A stretch of DNA of 64,000 bases from Methyloversatilis sp. RAC08 (GTDB lineage: Bacteria; Pseudomonadota; Gammaproteobacteria; Burkholderiales; Rhodocyclaceae), in contig NZ_CP016448.1 of NCBI RefSeq assembly GCF_001713355.1, positions 3,410,001-3,474,000 of the forward strand. Reading direction: 5' to 3'. The notes under the pieces are model-generated. The model searched no databases and was not told the origin of the DNA. It was given only the letters and a program-made list of their open reading frames with translations. Position 1 is the stretch's first letter; the number at the start of each line of letters is the position of its first letter. This document shows positions 25,069-33,559 of this stretch, piece after piece. The position numbers were made by a program, and so were the translations under genes.

Positions 25069-25262
25069 AACCAAACATCGATCCCGCATCACTTCTGCAT
25101 GGAAGGCGCTGGTAGCAGCGATGTCTGCCAATCTCTGACTGGGTGCGTGACTACACTGCGCTTCGTATGGCCATCCCGGAACAGGCAGCCCGGCGCGAAT
25201 CACGATTGAATGTTGTCGGCAACGGGAAACAAACGACGGGCGCGGCGACTGCCGCGCCCGGC

Positions 25263-27025
25263 TCACGCAGCGATCGGCTGTTCGGGCGCGATGACCACGC
25301 GATTCTTGCCGGTGGCCTTGGCCTGATACATGGCCACGTCAGCGCGCTCGATGGCCGACGTCTGCGGTTCTTCATGGCCGACCACGGTGACGCCGGCGCT
25401 GAAGGTGATCAGCAGCTTGTCGTTGTTGGCCAGGAAATAGCGCTTGGTAAGTTCGCGCTGCAGGCGCTGCAGCACGATGACCGAATCCTCGACCGAGGTC
25501 TCCGGCAGCAGTATGACGAACTCCTCACCGCCGTAGCGCGACAGCGTGTCGTGCGGACGCAGGCAGTCGCGTACCGTGCCGACCAGGTGCAGCAGCGCCT
25601 CGTCGCCGGTGTTGTGACCGTAGGTATCGTTGAGCCGCTTGAAGTTGTCGATGTCGAGAACGGCAAGGCACAACATCGAACCGCGCCGTGCGGCGCGCGA
25701 CACTTCCTTGGCATAGGACTCTTCCAGCCCCTTGCGGTTGAGTGCGCCGGTCAGCGGGTCGTGACGCATTTTTTCGCTGGTCTGTTCCAGTTCGACCTGC
25801 AGGCGCTGGATTTCGTTTTCTGCCGCACGCACGCGGTCACGCATGTTGTCGACCTCGGCTCGCGACTTTTCGGTCGTTGCGCGCATGGAGTGCGTGGCGG
25901 CGATCACTTCGGCGATGACGTCCTGCAGCGAACCGATGTCGTCGGCGGGCAGCGATCGTTTCCGCATAGCCTTCCATTTTTTCACCGAAGCCCGATGTGG
26001 CTTCGGTGAAGCTGCCGAGCTGCTCGACAAAACCCGCCAGCATCAGCTTGATCTGGTGCTTCGCGTCGTCGATGTTGCCGCGCAGCGAGCCCTGACGCTC
26101 GATCACTTCGCGCAGCCGGCGCTCCACTTCATCCAGTTCGCGCGCGCTCAGCGGGTGATCGCACAAGGCGCGCAGCGAATCGATCTGACCGCGCATCCAG
26201 CGGTCGTCCAGAACCAGTTCGCCGATATTCTTCAGCAGCAGGTCAAGCAGCGACAACAGACCGGCGCGGATTTCAGCCTGATCGTCGACCACCCAATTCA
26301 GGCGGTAGACGAGGTTGCGCAACTTGGACGCCAGATCATCGACGCCGCGCATGTCGCGCACGTCGCGCAACGCCTGGCCCAGCACGAGGGCTTCATCGCG
26401 CAGCTCAGGCGCCGAAATCAGCAGGCTGCCCACCACACCTTCGAGCGTGCTCGCGAACAGGTCGCGCAGCGCAGCGTCACTGTTGTCCAGCGCGGGGAAC
26501 GATAGTGTGGGTGCCATGGCCATGAGGCTCCGCCGCGGCGGCACCACTGCTCTCGCAGGATTCCCAGTTGTCTGCAAGCTTGCTCAGCCGCGCGTAGAGG
26601 ACGTCGAGCTCGCCGCTCGACGAATCCAGCAACTGCTGGATCACCACCTGCTTCTGCGAATAAGTCAGCGAGTCGTGATTGCGTTCGAACTGCTTGAACA
26701 GGTCCTTGAGCAGAGCCGTCCATTTGCGCTGGGGCGCCGCCTGCGCACGCAGCAGGCCGACCAGCGATCCACTGATCGCCGACCAGCTGCGGCTGACGAC
26801 AGCGCTTTCGAGCCGTTCGACGAATTCGATCTGCGATTGGTTGAGGCGGGGCAGGGTGCTGCAGACCAGCTTCAGCGCGCGTTCCGGGAACAGGTCGTCG
26901 GCCTTGGTACCGGCGATTTCGTGATAGAGCGACCGGTAATTTTCCGGTGTCGGCTGAAGCTGACGCATGGCGAGACGTCGCAAGGCTTCACGGGCGATTT
27001 CGAGCGGCTGCATGGCGTCAGACAT
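25263..27025 (-). pseudogene. Diguanylate cyclase (GGDEF), split by two frameshifts
   Basis: Three overlapping reading frames make one protein of about 586 residues. The N-terminal part (27025 to about 26520, MSDAMQPLEIAREALRRLAM) and the middle part (about 26520 to 25948, LREVIERQGSLRGNIDDAK) belong to a helical sensory region known in betaproteobacterial cyclases. The C-terminal part (to 25263) is a full GGDEF domain with RYGGEEF and an I-site RPHD five residues before it. Removing one base near 26522 and one near 25948 (a GGG run) restores the frame, giving ETIAAADDIGSLQ across the second junction. It may be a recent pseudogene or an assembly error; if intact it would make c-di-GMP, the ligand of YcgR. 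The middle part could also start at ATG 26520. Confidence 0.72.
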
Positions 27026-27143
27026 TTCAGTGGCAATTCACAGTCCGTAACGAATGCTTACAACGGCACGCGGACGACGGTCTTGAGGGCGGATCCGCAA
27101 GTTATTCCACATTTCGGAAGGGCGGCCGGGCGGCCGACACACC

Positions 27144-27782
27144 CTAGTCGGTCAGCCCGTGTTTGAGGCCGTAGTGGGTCAGCTCCGCATTGTTCTTCAT
27201 GCGCATCTTTTCAAGCAGCCGCGCGCGATAGACGCTGACCGTCTTGACGCTGAGGCTCAGCTCCTCGCCGATCTGCGTCAGCGTCTTGCCGGAGGCAATC
27301 ATCACCAGCGTCTGGTACTCGCGATCCGACAATTTCTCGTGCGGCGGCCGCTCGTCGTCGTCGGTGATGGCATTGGCCAGTTCCATGGCCAGCGTGGGCG
27401 AGACGTACTTCTTGCCGCTGGCGACCTGACGGATCGCGGTGACCAGCTGTTCGGGTGCGCTCTGCTTGGTCAGATAGCCGGAGGCGCCGGCTTTCAGCGC
27501 GCGGATCGCATACTGGTCCTCCGGGTGCATCGACAGCACCAGCACCGGCAGGCGCGGAAATTCCTTGCGCACGAGCTTGAGCGTATCGATCCCGTTGCGG
27601 TCGGGCATCGACACATCCATCAGCACGAGGTCGAAACTGCCGTCGCGCAGCTTGTGCATCGCTTCGACACCGTTCTCCGCTTCACCGGTGACGATGAGGT
27701 CCGGGCTGTCGGACAGGATCTGGCGCAGCCCGGAACGCACGATGGCGTGGTCATCTGCAATAAGTATACGGATGCTGCTCAT
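27144..27782 (-). CDS. LuxR/NarL-family response regulator
   Basis: This 212-residue protein has a receiver domain (residues 4-120; ADDH acidic pair, phospho-acceptor Asp in LVLMDVSMP, Lys in GYLTK) and a C-terminal LuxR-type helix-turn-helix (LSDREYQTLVMIASGKTLTQ, then LSVKTVSVYRARLLEKM). The start at 27782 overlaps the kinase stop (ATGA), so it is the partner of the kinase upstream. The target genes are not apparent. It resembles UhpA/NarL regulators that control transport, respiration or adhesion genes. Confidence 0.94.
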   Translation of the reverse strand: MSSIRILIADDHAIVRSGLRQILSDSPDLIVTGEAENGVEAMHKLRDGSFDLVLMDVSMPDRNGIDTLKLVRKEFPRLPVLVLSMHPEDQYAIRALKAGASGYLTKQSAPEQLVTAIRQVASGKKYVSPTLAMELANAITDDDERPPHEKLSDREYQTLVMIASGKTLTQIGEELSLSVKTVSVYRARLLEKMRMKNNAELTHYGLKHGLTD

Positions 27783-29347
27783 CGGGAAAACTCCAGTACG
27801 GTGCGGCGGCAGGCCGGCACCCTCAGCAGCAGGCGGGTACCGCCGTGTTCGCGGCTGCTCGCTTCGAATCGTCCGTTCAGGTGCACCACGCGCTCGCGGA
27901 TGCCGCGCAGGCCGAATGACTTCGGCTTGTTCAGGTCTTCCGGCGCCAGGCCGCGGCCATCGTCGCCCACCTCCAGCACGATGTCGTCGTCTTCCTGCGT
28001 CAGCCGCACCTCCACGGTGTGGGCACCCGCGTGCTTGGATACATTGGTCAGCGCCTCCTGGAACACGCGGAACAGCGCAATGGCGGTTTCCTCGTCCGGG
28101 TCGATGTCGTGATCGATGCACAGCAGCTCGCACTTCAGGCCGGTGCGGGCAGCGAAGTCTTCCGCATGGCTTTCGACAGCCGGAGCGAGGCCGAATTCCT
28201 TCAGGATGCCCGGGCGCAATTCGCGCGCGATGCGCCCGACCGTGGTGATCGCGTCATCCACGAGCTTGCCCATGCTGACCGAACGGGCCTTGATCGCGTC
28301 CAGATCCGCTGCCGTCTTGTTTGCCAGCAGCGACACTTCGAACTTCAGCGCCACCAGCAGGCCGCCGAGTTCGTCGTGGATGTCACGCGCAATGCGTTCG
28401 CGTTCCTCTTCCTTGGCGATCTGCAGGTGCGACGACAGCTCCGCCAGCTGGCCGCGCGACTGGCGGAGTTCGCGCTCGGTCAGCTTGCTCTGCGTGATGT
28501 TGGAAACGATGCCTTCCCAGATCAGCACGCCGGACGCGAGCACGCGCGGCGACGAGCGCAGGTTCACCCACTTGATGTCTTCATCGGGCAGGCGGATGCG
28601 ACCGTCCCAATTCACCGTGGCATGGGTGTGTGCCGACAGGTGCATCGCGCGGTCGAGTTCCGGCATGTCGTCCGGCAGGATCATGTCGAGAAAGCGGCGC
28701 GGCGCGGCCACCAGCTCGCCGGCCTTGAAACCGAGCAGCGCCAGGCAGCCTTCGCTGACGAACAGGAAGCGCCAGCCGCCATCCTCATGGCGCAGCAGCT
28801 GGAACACCATGCCGGGAATGTTGGCCGCCAGCGCGCGAAAGCGCGCCTCGCTGTCGCGCACGGCATCGAGCGCGCTGTGCCGTTCCGCCCGGTTGCGCGC
28901 CTCGCGCATTTCGCGCTCGACCGCCGGAATCAGCCGATCAAGCTTGCCCTTGCTGAGATAGTCATGCGCGCCCGCCCGCATCGCCGACACCGCAATGTCT
29001 TCCTCGATGACTCCGGACACGATGATGAAGGGCAGGTCGAGCTCCAGCTTCTGCAGGATGGACAGCGCCGCCATCGCCGAGAAGCGCGGCATGTTGTGGT
29101 CGGACAGCACCAGATCCCAGGTGCGCGACGCCAGCGCCTCGCGCAGTGAGCGCTCGTCTTCCACCCGTTGCGACCACACCTGGTAGCCGGCCGCCCGGAA
29201 GCGGTGCAGCAGCAGCAGCGCGTCGTCCTCCGAATCCTCGATCAGCAGCACATTCAGCGGACGAGCCGTCATCGGCGCGGCATCGGTCCCGGCCAGACGA
29301 TTTGCAGAGGAACCGGGAACGGGCACGGGCGTGACGGTATCGGGCAT
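27779..29347 (-). CDS. Hybrid sensor histidine kinase (REC-PAS-HisKA_3-HATPase), UhpB/NarX type
   Basis: This 522-residue soluble protein begins at ATG 29347 (MPDTVTPVPVPGSS); ATG 29272 is an alternative closer to the first domain. It has an N-terminal receiver (NVLLIEDSEDDALLLLHRFR, Asp in LVLSDHNMP), a PAS domain (RFRALAANIPGMVFQLLRHE), a HisKA_3 domain with the phospho-His in RIARDIHDELGGLLVAL, and a HATPase domain (EVGDDGRGLAPEDL). The N-terminal receiver suggests it is itself fed by another kinase. It is coupled to the LuxR-type regulator by a 4-nt overlap, so the signal ends in transcription. Confidence 0.92.
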   Translation of the reverse strand: MPDTVTPVPVPGSSANRLAGTDAAPMTARPLNVLLIEDSEDDALLLLHRFRAAGYQVWSQRVEDERSLREALASRTWDLVLSDHNMPRFSAMAALSILQKLELDLPFIIVSGVIEEDIAVSAMRAGAHDYLSKGKLDRLIPAVEREMREARNRAERHSALDAVRDSEARFRALAANIPGMVFQLLRHEDGGWRFLFVSEGCLALLGFKAGELVAAPRRFLDMILPDDMPELDRAMHLSAHTHATVNWDGRIRLPDEDIKWVNLRSSPRVLASGVLIWEGIVSNITQSKLTERELRQSRGQLAELSSHLQIAKEEERERIARDIHDELGGLLVALKFEVSLLANKTAADLDAIKARSVSMGKLVDDAITTVGRIARELRPGILKEFGLAPAVESHAEDFAARTGLKCELLCIDHDIDPDEETAIALFRVFQEALTNVSKHAGAHTVEVRLTQEDDDIVLEVGDDGRGLAPEDLNKPKSFGLRGIRERVVHLNGRFEASSREHGGTRLLLRVPACRRTVLEFSR

Positions 29348-29484
29348 CGGGCAGGTGGGTCTCCATCTGCGGCAAACGCTTGCACCGCGCTGACATGTGG
29401 AGACATGTTCATGATGATTCGAGTTTAATCCATGCCGGAAGCCCTGAGTCACCGATGCGCGCGCCATGCCCGGCAGACAGCAGA

Positions 29485-29490
29485 TATAAT
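29485..29490 (+). promoter_or_regulatory. Promoter -10 box of tRNA-Thr
   Basis: A perfect TATAAT lies 10 nt before the mature tRNA 5' end. A matching -35 is not clear. Confidence 0.6.
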
Positions 29491-29499
29491 CCGCCCCGC

Positions 29500-29575
29500 G
29501 CCGCTTTAGCTCAGTTGGTAGAGCAACCGCCTTGTAAGCGGTAGGTCGTCAGTTCGATTCCGACAAGCGGCACCA
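29500..29575 (+). tRNA. tRNA-Thr (anticodon TGT)
   Basis: The 76-nt cloverleaf has acceptor stem GCCGCTT/AAGCGGC, a D-arm with AGCTCAGTTGGTAGAGC, an anticodon loop CTTGTAA (anticodon TGT at 29533-29535, reading ACA and wobble ACN codons), a T-arm with GTTCGATTC, and an encoded CCA at 29573-29575. It is single, with its own promoter and terminator. Confidence 0.97.
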
Positions 29576-29588
29576 TGAATTCGATGGT

Positions 29589-29620
29589 CAAAGCCAACTC
29601 CCGTGAGTTGGCTTTTTTCT
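29589..29620 (+). terminator. Rho-independent terminator of tRNA-Thr
   Basis: AGCCAACTC/GAGTTGGCT stem with a 4-nt CCGT loop and a six-T tail, starting 14 nt after the tRNA CCA end. Confidence 0.9.
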
Positions 29621-29682
29621 TTGCGGGAGTGCCTTTTTTGGCCGTGCTTTTTGCTGCAACGCGGCCGTTTGCGTGGCCGACC

Positions 29683-29710
29683 GAAAAAAAAGCCCGCACG
29701 GGGCGGGCTT
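29683..29710 (-). terminator. Rho-independent terminator (minus strand)
   Basis: AAGCCCGC/GCGGGCTT stem followed on the minus strand by a run of eight T. It lies about 155 nt beyond the stop of the leftward gene at 29866-30303 and probably ends the lpxH-region transcript. The spacer (29711-29865) holds no convincing gene. Confidence 0.85.
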
Positions 29711-29865
29711 GCGGAAGGAGAGGGCCTGACTGCCCGGGAGCAGTCGCGACACCCTGACACTACGCGACGTGCCGGTGAGTGGCTGTTGCCAGTTGCAAGG
29801 AGGTGTTGCAGCGGCATGTGCGTGCGGGCCGACTTCCGGTCGGGCGCTCGGAGAGACAGAGCCAC

Positions 29866-30303
29866 TCAGCGCGGCTGCTCGGGCCCGCGGGCGATCAGCA
29901 TGTCGGCGACGGTCCGCACCGACGGCCAGTCCTTCATCGCTTCGATGGCCTGGCCGAAACCGGCGGCGGCGGATTGCTGCAGGGACTTCTCGGCCAATTC
30001 GAGCAGGCTGGCGGAGTATTCCTTCATCGCCCGGTTCTGCAGGGTGACGAAATTGTCGTACAGCGCGGCCGGGCCATCGACGGCCGGACCGGCCTCGGTA
30101 CCCGGAACCGGGGCCATGCCCTGCAGCAGCGAAAACACGAAGCGGCCGAGGGCGCGCTGGGCGTCGGCGGACTCGGGTTGGCCGAAGAATGCGGGGTCGA
30201 ACCGGATCGCCGGCGCGGCCGCGTCAGTGCCACGGCGGCATTCGATGCGGCCATCGGCAGCGAGGCGCAGCGTCAGTTCATCCGGAATGTCGGACAGGCT
30301 CAT
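29866..30303 (-). CDS. Hypothetical protein
   Basis: I do not recognise a family. The product has 145 residues when started at ATG 30303, which has AAGGA 8 nt upstream; ATG 30312 is also in frame. It is acidic and soluble, with a helical C-terminal half (LYDNFVTLQNRAMKEYSASL, then LELAEKSLQQSAAAGFGQAI). It follows lpxH by 12 nt and is probably co-transcribed with it. The amphipathic Ala-rich helices are reminiscent of phasins, but this resemblance is too weak to name it. Confidence 0.6.
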   Translation of the reverse strand: MSLSDIPDELTLRLAADGRIECRRGTDAAAPAIRFDPAFFGQPESADAQRALGRFVFSLLQGMAPVPGTEAGPAVDGPAALYDNFVTLQNRAMKEYSASLLELAEKSLQQSAAAGFGQAIEAMKDWPSVRTVADMLIARGPEQPR

Positions 30304-30315
30304 GGTGTTCATCCT

Positions 30316-31071
30316 TCAGGCGTGGCGCGGGTCGGGCACGATGCGGCCGTCGTCGGCCGTCGTGAAGGCGCGCAGATCGTGGTCGTCGGCTTCGAGCCAG
30401 CAGGCGCGGTCGCGCCAGTCGGCGATCACCCAGCGGTCGCAGGCGACGCCATCCACTTCGGGCGCGTGATGAGCCGGTCGATGCGTGTGGCCGTGGATCA
30501 GCAACGTGCAGTCATGGTGGCGCAGTACGGCGGCGATGGCTTCGCCGTTGGCATCCATCAATTCTTCGGCCTTGCCGGCGACGGCCTGCTGGCTGCGCCG
30601 GCGCAGGTCGGCGGCGATCGCGTGGCGCTCGGCGAGCGGGCGGGCTAGAAAGGCGCTCTGCCAGTCGGCACTGCGCACCATGCGGCGGAACTGCTGATAC
30701 GGCAGGTCGTCGGTGCACAGCGTGTCGCCATGCATCAGCAGCGCCTGCCGTCCGGCAATGTCGCACAGCAGCCAGTCACCATGCAGCGTGGCGCCGGTGG
30801 CGGCGGTGAAGCCGGCGCCGAGCAGGAAGTCACGGTTGCCCGGCAGCACATGGATGTCGGTGCCGGCCTCGCTCAGCGCGCGCAGCGCCGCGATGATAGG
30901 GCGGTGTTCCGGCAGACCGGCGTCTTCGTCGCCGACCCACACCTCGAAAAGGTCGCCCAGCAGGAACAGCCGCCGGGCGTTGCGCGCGCGGCCTTCGAGC
31001 AGGCGCAGGAAGGCCGCGTTGAGGTCTGGCGTGGCGGACGACAGGTGGAGATCGGAAGCGAACAGGTCCAT
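30316..31071 (-). CDS. lpxH: UDP-2,3-diacylglucosamine diphosphatase LpxH
   Basis: This 251-residue peripheral enzyme hydrolyses UDP-2,3-diacylglucosamine to lipid X and UMP in lipid A synthesis. The dimetal phosphoesterase motifs are all present: SDLHLS near the start, LGDLFEVWVGDED, PGNRDFLLG, LLMHGDTLCTDD and HGHTHRPAHH. Length matches (about 240-250). It lies between a hypothetical gene and ppiB, an arrangement common in Betaproteobacteria (ppiB-lpxH). Confidence 0.95.
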   Translation of the reverse strand: MDLFASDLHLSSATPDLNAAFLRLLEGRARNARRLFLLGDLFEVWVGDEDAGLPEHRPIIAALRALSEAGTDIHVLPGNRDFLLGAGFTAATGATLHGDWLLCDIAGRQALLMHGDTLCTDDLPYQQFRRMVRSADWQSAFLARPLAERHAIAADLRRRSQQAVAGKAEELMDANGEAIAAVLRHHDCTLLIHGHTHRPAHHAPEVDGVACDRWVIADWRDRACWLEADDHDLRAFTTADDGRIVPDPRHA

Positions 31072-31091
31072 GCGTCGTCGCGCCTGCGCGC

Positions 31092-31580
31092 TCAGGCCAC
31101 TTCGGCGCGTTCGATCAGTACGTCCTCGACCGGCACGTCCTGGTGGAAGCCCGAACGACCGGTACGCACGGCCTTGATCTTTTCGACCACGTCCATGCCT
31201 TCGCTGACCCGGCCGAACACGCAGTAGCCCCAGCCGTCCTGCGCCTGGTCCTTGTCGAGGAACAGGTTGTTGCCGACATTGATGAAGAACTGCGCGCTGG
31301 CCGAATGCGGGTCCGACGTGCGCGCCATGGCGACGGTGCCGACCGTGTTCGAAAGACCATTGGCCGACTCGTTCTTGATCGGCGCCTGGGCGTCCTTCTG
31401 CTTCATGCCGGGTTCGAAGCCGCCGCCCTGGATCATGAAATTGCCGATGACGCGGTGGAATATGGTGTTGTTGTAGTGACCTGCCTCGACATAGGCGAGG
31501 AAGTTGGCGACCGTCTGCGGCGCCTTTTCAGCGTCGAGTTCGAGCGTGATGACGCCGTGGTTGGTGTGCAGCTTGACCAT
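31092..31580 (-). CDS. ppiB: Peptidyl-prolyl cis-trans isomerase B (cytoplasmic cyclophilin)
   Basis: This 162-residue protein lacks a signal peptide and shows the bacterial cyclophilin core: [32 protein letters not shown] and [14 protein letters not shown]. It catalyses proline isomerisation during protein folding in the cytoplasm. ATG 31580 has GGAG 6 nt upstream. It is paired with a secreted paralogue 85 nt upstream. Confidence 0.95.
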   Translation of the reverse strand: MVKLHTNHGVITLELDAEKAPQTVANFLAYVEAGHYNNTIFHRVIGNFMIQGGGFEPGMKQKDAQAPIKNESANGLSNTVGTVAMARTSDPHSASAQFFINVGNNLFLDKDQAQDGWGYCVFGRVSEGMDVVEKIKAVRTGRSGFHQDVPVEDVLIERAEVA

Positions 31581-31664
31581 GTGTATCTCCGTAAGCGGGG
31601 CCGCGCGGGGCGGCCGTGGGTGGGGGGCGAGTGGGAGCGAGTCGTGGCGACTGCGCGCCCGGGT

Positions 31665-32240
31665 TCAGGGCTGCGCTTCGACGACGCGCGCGGACTGGAT
31701 GACCACCGGCGTCAGCGGTACGTTCTGGTGCGGGCCGAAGTCGCCGGTGCGGACGTTGGCGATGCCATTGACCACTTCCATGCCCTTGATCACCTTGCCG
31801 AACGCGGCGTAACCGAAGCCGTCGCGCGACGGGTAGTCGAGCGAGCGGTTGTCGACCAGGTTGATGAAGAACTGGGCGCTGGCTGAATGCGGATCGTTGG
31901 TGCGCGCCATCGACAGATAGCCCGGTGCGTTGCGCACACCCTTGCTCATGGCTTTTTCGGCTTCGTTGCGGATCGGCGCGCCGGCTGCCTTCTGGTTCAT
32001 CTGCGCGTCAAACCCACCGCCCTGGATCATGAAGCCGTTCATCACGCGGTGAAAGATCAGGCCGTCGTAGAAACCGGACTTTGCGTACTGCAGGAAGTTG
32101 GCAACGGTGGCCGGCGCGGCGTCCGGGAACAGCTCGATCAGTATCGGACCCTGGCTGGTCTTGAGTTCGACCTGCGGATTGGCGGCGACAGCGGCCAGCG
32201 GGACAAGGCTGGCGAGCAGCGCGAGCAGAAACTTCTTCAT
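31665..32240 (-). CDS. ppiA: Periplasmic peptidyl-prolyl cis-trans isomerase (cyclophilin)
   Basis: This 191-residue paralogue of the adjacent ppiB starts at ATG 32240 with a clear signal peptide (KKFLLALLASLVPLAAVAAN), chosen because GGAG lies 8 nt upstream; the longer open frame is not plausible. The core motifs ([31 protein letters not shown]) are complete. It assists folding of exported proteins in the periplasm. The two tandem cyclophilins likely come from gene duplication. Confidence 0.94.
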   Translation of the reverse strand: MKKFLLALLASLVPLAAVAANPQVELKTSQGPILIELFPDAAPATVANFLQYAKSGFYDGLIFHRVMNGFMIQGGGFDAQMNQKAAGAPIRNEAEKAMSKGVRNAPGYLSMARTNDPHSASAQFFINLVDNRSLDYPSRDGFGYAAFGKVIKGMEVVNGIANVRTGDFGPHQNVPLTPVVIQSARVVEAQP

Positions 32241-32329
32241 GAGGATGACTCCGGGTTGGGTGATCGGGGATTCATGCGGGCATGCAAACGGGCGTGTCAG
32301 CCGGACAGACCGATGGCGGGCGGCCGGGT

Positions 32330-33559
32330 TCAGCCTTCGCCTTCGAACACGATGCGCCAGCGGCCGTCTTCCCGCTGCCAATACTGCTGCTTGATCATGC
32401 GGTTCGACAGATTGTCGCTGCGGTAGTCCTGTTCGAAAGTGACGACGACCAGGTCTTCGCGACCGGGGTTGCGGAAGGTGCTCAATTTGTCCACACCGAC
32501 CTTGATCCACTTCTTGCCGGCATTCACGGCGCGCTTCTGCGCGGCAAACGCTGCCAGATCCTTCTTGCCAGCGCTGAATCGCGCCGAATAATGCGACAGG
32601 AAGCGCTCGACGTCACGGCTTTCCCAGTCGCTGCGCCACTGTTCGTGCGCCTTGTTGAATTCGCTGCGTTCGGACTGCCAGTCGTCCAGCGACAGCCATT
32701 CCACCGAGTCGCTGATGATGACCGGCACCGACGCACCCTGCAGATGGTTGTTCAGCGCGAGGAAATCGGAATTGGCCAGCACGACGCAACCGTCGGACGC
32801 GCGCGGCGGACGCGAGAAGGTATCGGATGGCGTACCGTGCAGCCAGATGCCGTGGCCCTTGCGGCCCTGTCTGCGGTCCCACGCGTTCGGGTAATTGATC
32901 GGCAGCGCGCCGGCGCCATAGAAATCGGTCAGGCGTTCCGGTGGCAGGAAACCGGTGACCTGATAGACCCCCAGCGGCGTCTTCTTGTCGCCTTCGCGCA
33001 TCTTTTCGATGCCCAGCCGGCCATGCGACACGTAATAGTCGGCAATGAAGCGTGGCTGACCCGCGACGTTCTCGTACAGATAGAGCCGCGAGCGGCGAGT
33101 ATCCACCACCACCGCATGACGTTGCGACGCCTGCAATTGCAGCAGGTAGCGCGGCACGCGATCGACCGGTGGCTTGTCGCGGTAGGCGCGGATGCGCGCC
33201 ACGGCTTCATCGCGCAGGTCGGCCAGTCGCTCTTCAGGAGCGTTTGGCGCATTGCCTATCGTGGTCAGCGCGCTCGACCGGGCCATCAGCAGGTCGCCGC
33301 GAATCAGGTGGCCGAGCCGGAAGTTGGGCCAGATCTGCAGCAGGGCATCGACCTGTTCGAGCGCGAGCCCAAGCTTGTTGCGCTCGATCTGGCGGAACAC
33401 CTGTTCGAGCATCGGCTCCGGACCGCTGTCGGAGTAGCGCACAGCGTCGCCGGACTGACCCGAGCCGATGGCGAGCGGGACGATCAGCGACGACAGGCAC
33501 AGTGCGTTGCGCAGGACGCGCGCCACCGCGCGTCCGGAAAAATACCGCATCGCCGTCAT
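32330..33559 (-). CDS. L,D-transpeptidase (YkuD) with C-terminal NTF2-like domain
   Basis: This 409-residue exported protein has an N-terminal hydrophobic signal (LCLSSLIVPLAIGS). A TPR-like or helical region follows, then a YkuD catalytic domain (about 150-290) with the motif IWLHGTPSD..(13 residues)..SDGCVVL (catalytic Cys). A C-terminal domain of about 110 residues (FNKAHEQWRSDWESRDVERF to WRIVFEGEG) looks like the Cds6/NTF2-like fold. YkuD enzymes make 3-3 crosslinks or attach lipoprotein/protein to peptidoglycan. The next gene upstream (33556-34641) has the same type of C-terminal domain and overlaps by 4 nt. Confidence 0.9.
   Translation of the reverse strand: MTAMRYFSGRAVARVLRNALCLSSLIVPLAIGSGQSGDAVRYSDSGPEPMLEQVFRQIERNKLGLALEQVDALLQIWPNFRLGHLIRGDLLMARSSALTTIGNAPNAPEERLADLRDEAVARIRAYRDKPPVDRVPRYLLQLQASQRHAVVVDTRRSRLYLYENVAGQPRFIADYYVSHGRLGIEKMREGDKKTPLGVYQVTGFLPPERLTDFYGAGALPINYPNAWDRRQGRKGHGIWLHGTPSDTFSRPPRASDGCVVLANSDFLALNNHLQGASVPVIISDSVEWLSLDDWQSERSEFNKAHEQWRSDWESRDVERFLSHYSARFSAGKKDLAAFAAQKRAVNAGKKWIKVGVDKLSTFRNPGREDLVVVTFEQDYRSDNLSNRMIKQQYWQREDGRWRIVFEGEG

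Larger units (their letters stand above)
24587..25262. other. Intergenic region: fliC promoter and long inverted repeat
   Basis: No convincing gene is seen here; the open frames have no ribosome-binding sites and no family resemblance. The left end holds the fliC leader and sigma-28 promoter. The middle contains a 25-bp perfect inverted repeat (24967-25068). Confidence 0.6.

Noticed and set aside
24719-25266. Small genes in the fliC-cyclase spacer
   Set aside because: Open frames on both strands lack ribosome-binding sites and overlap the long inverted repeat.
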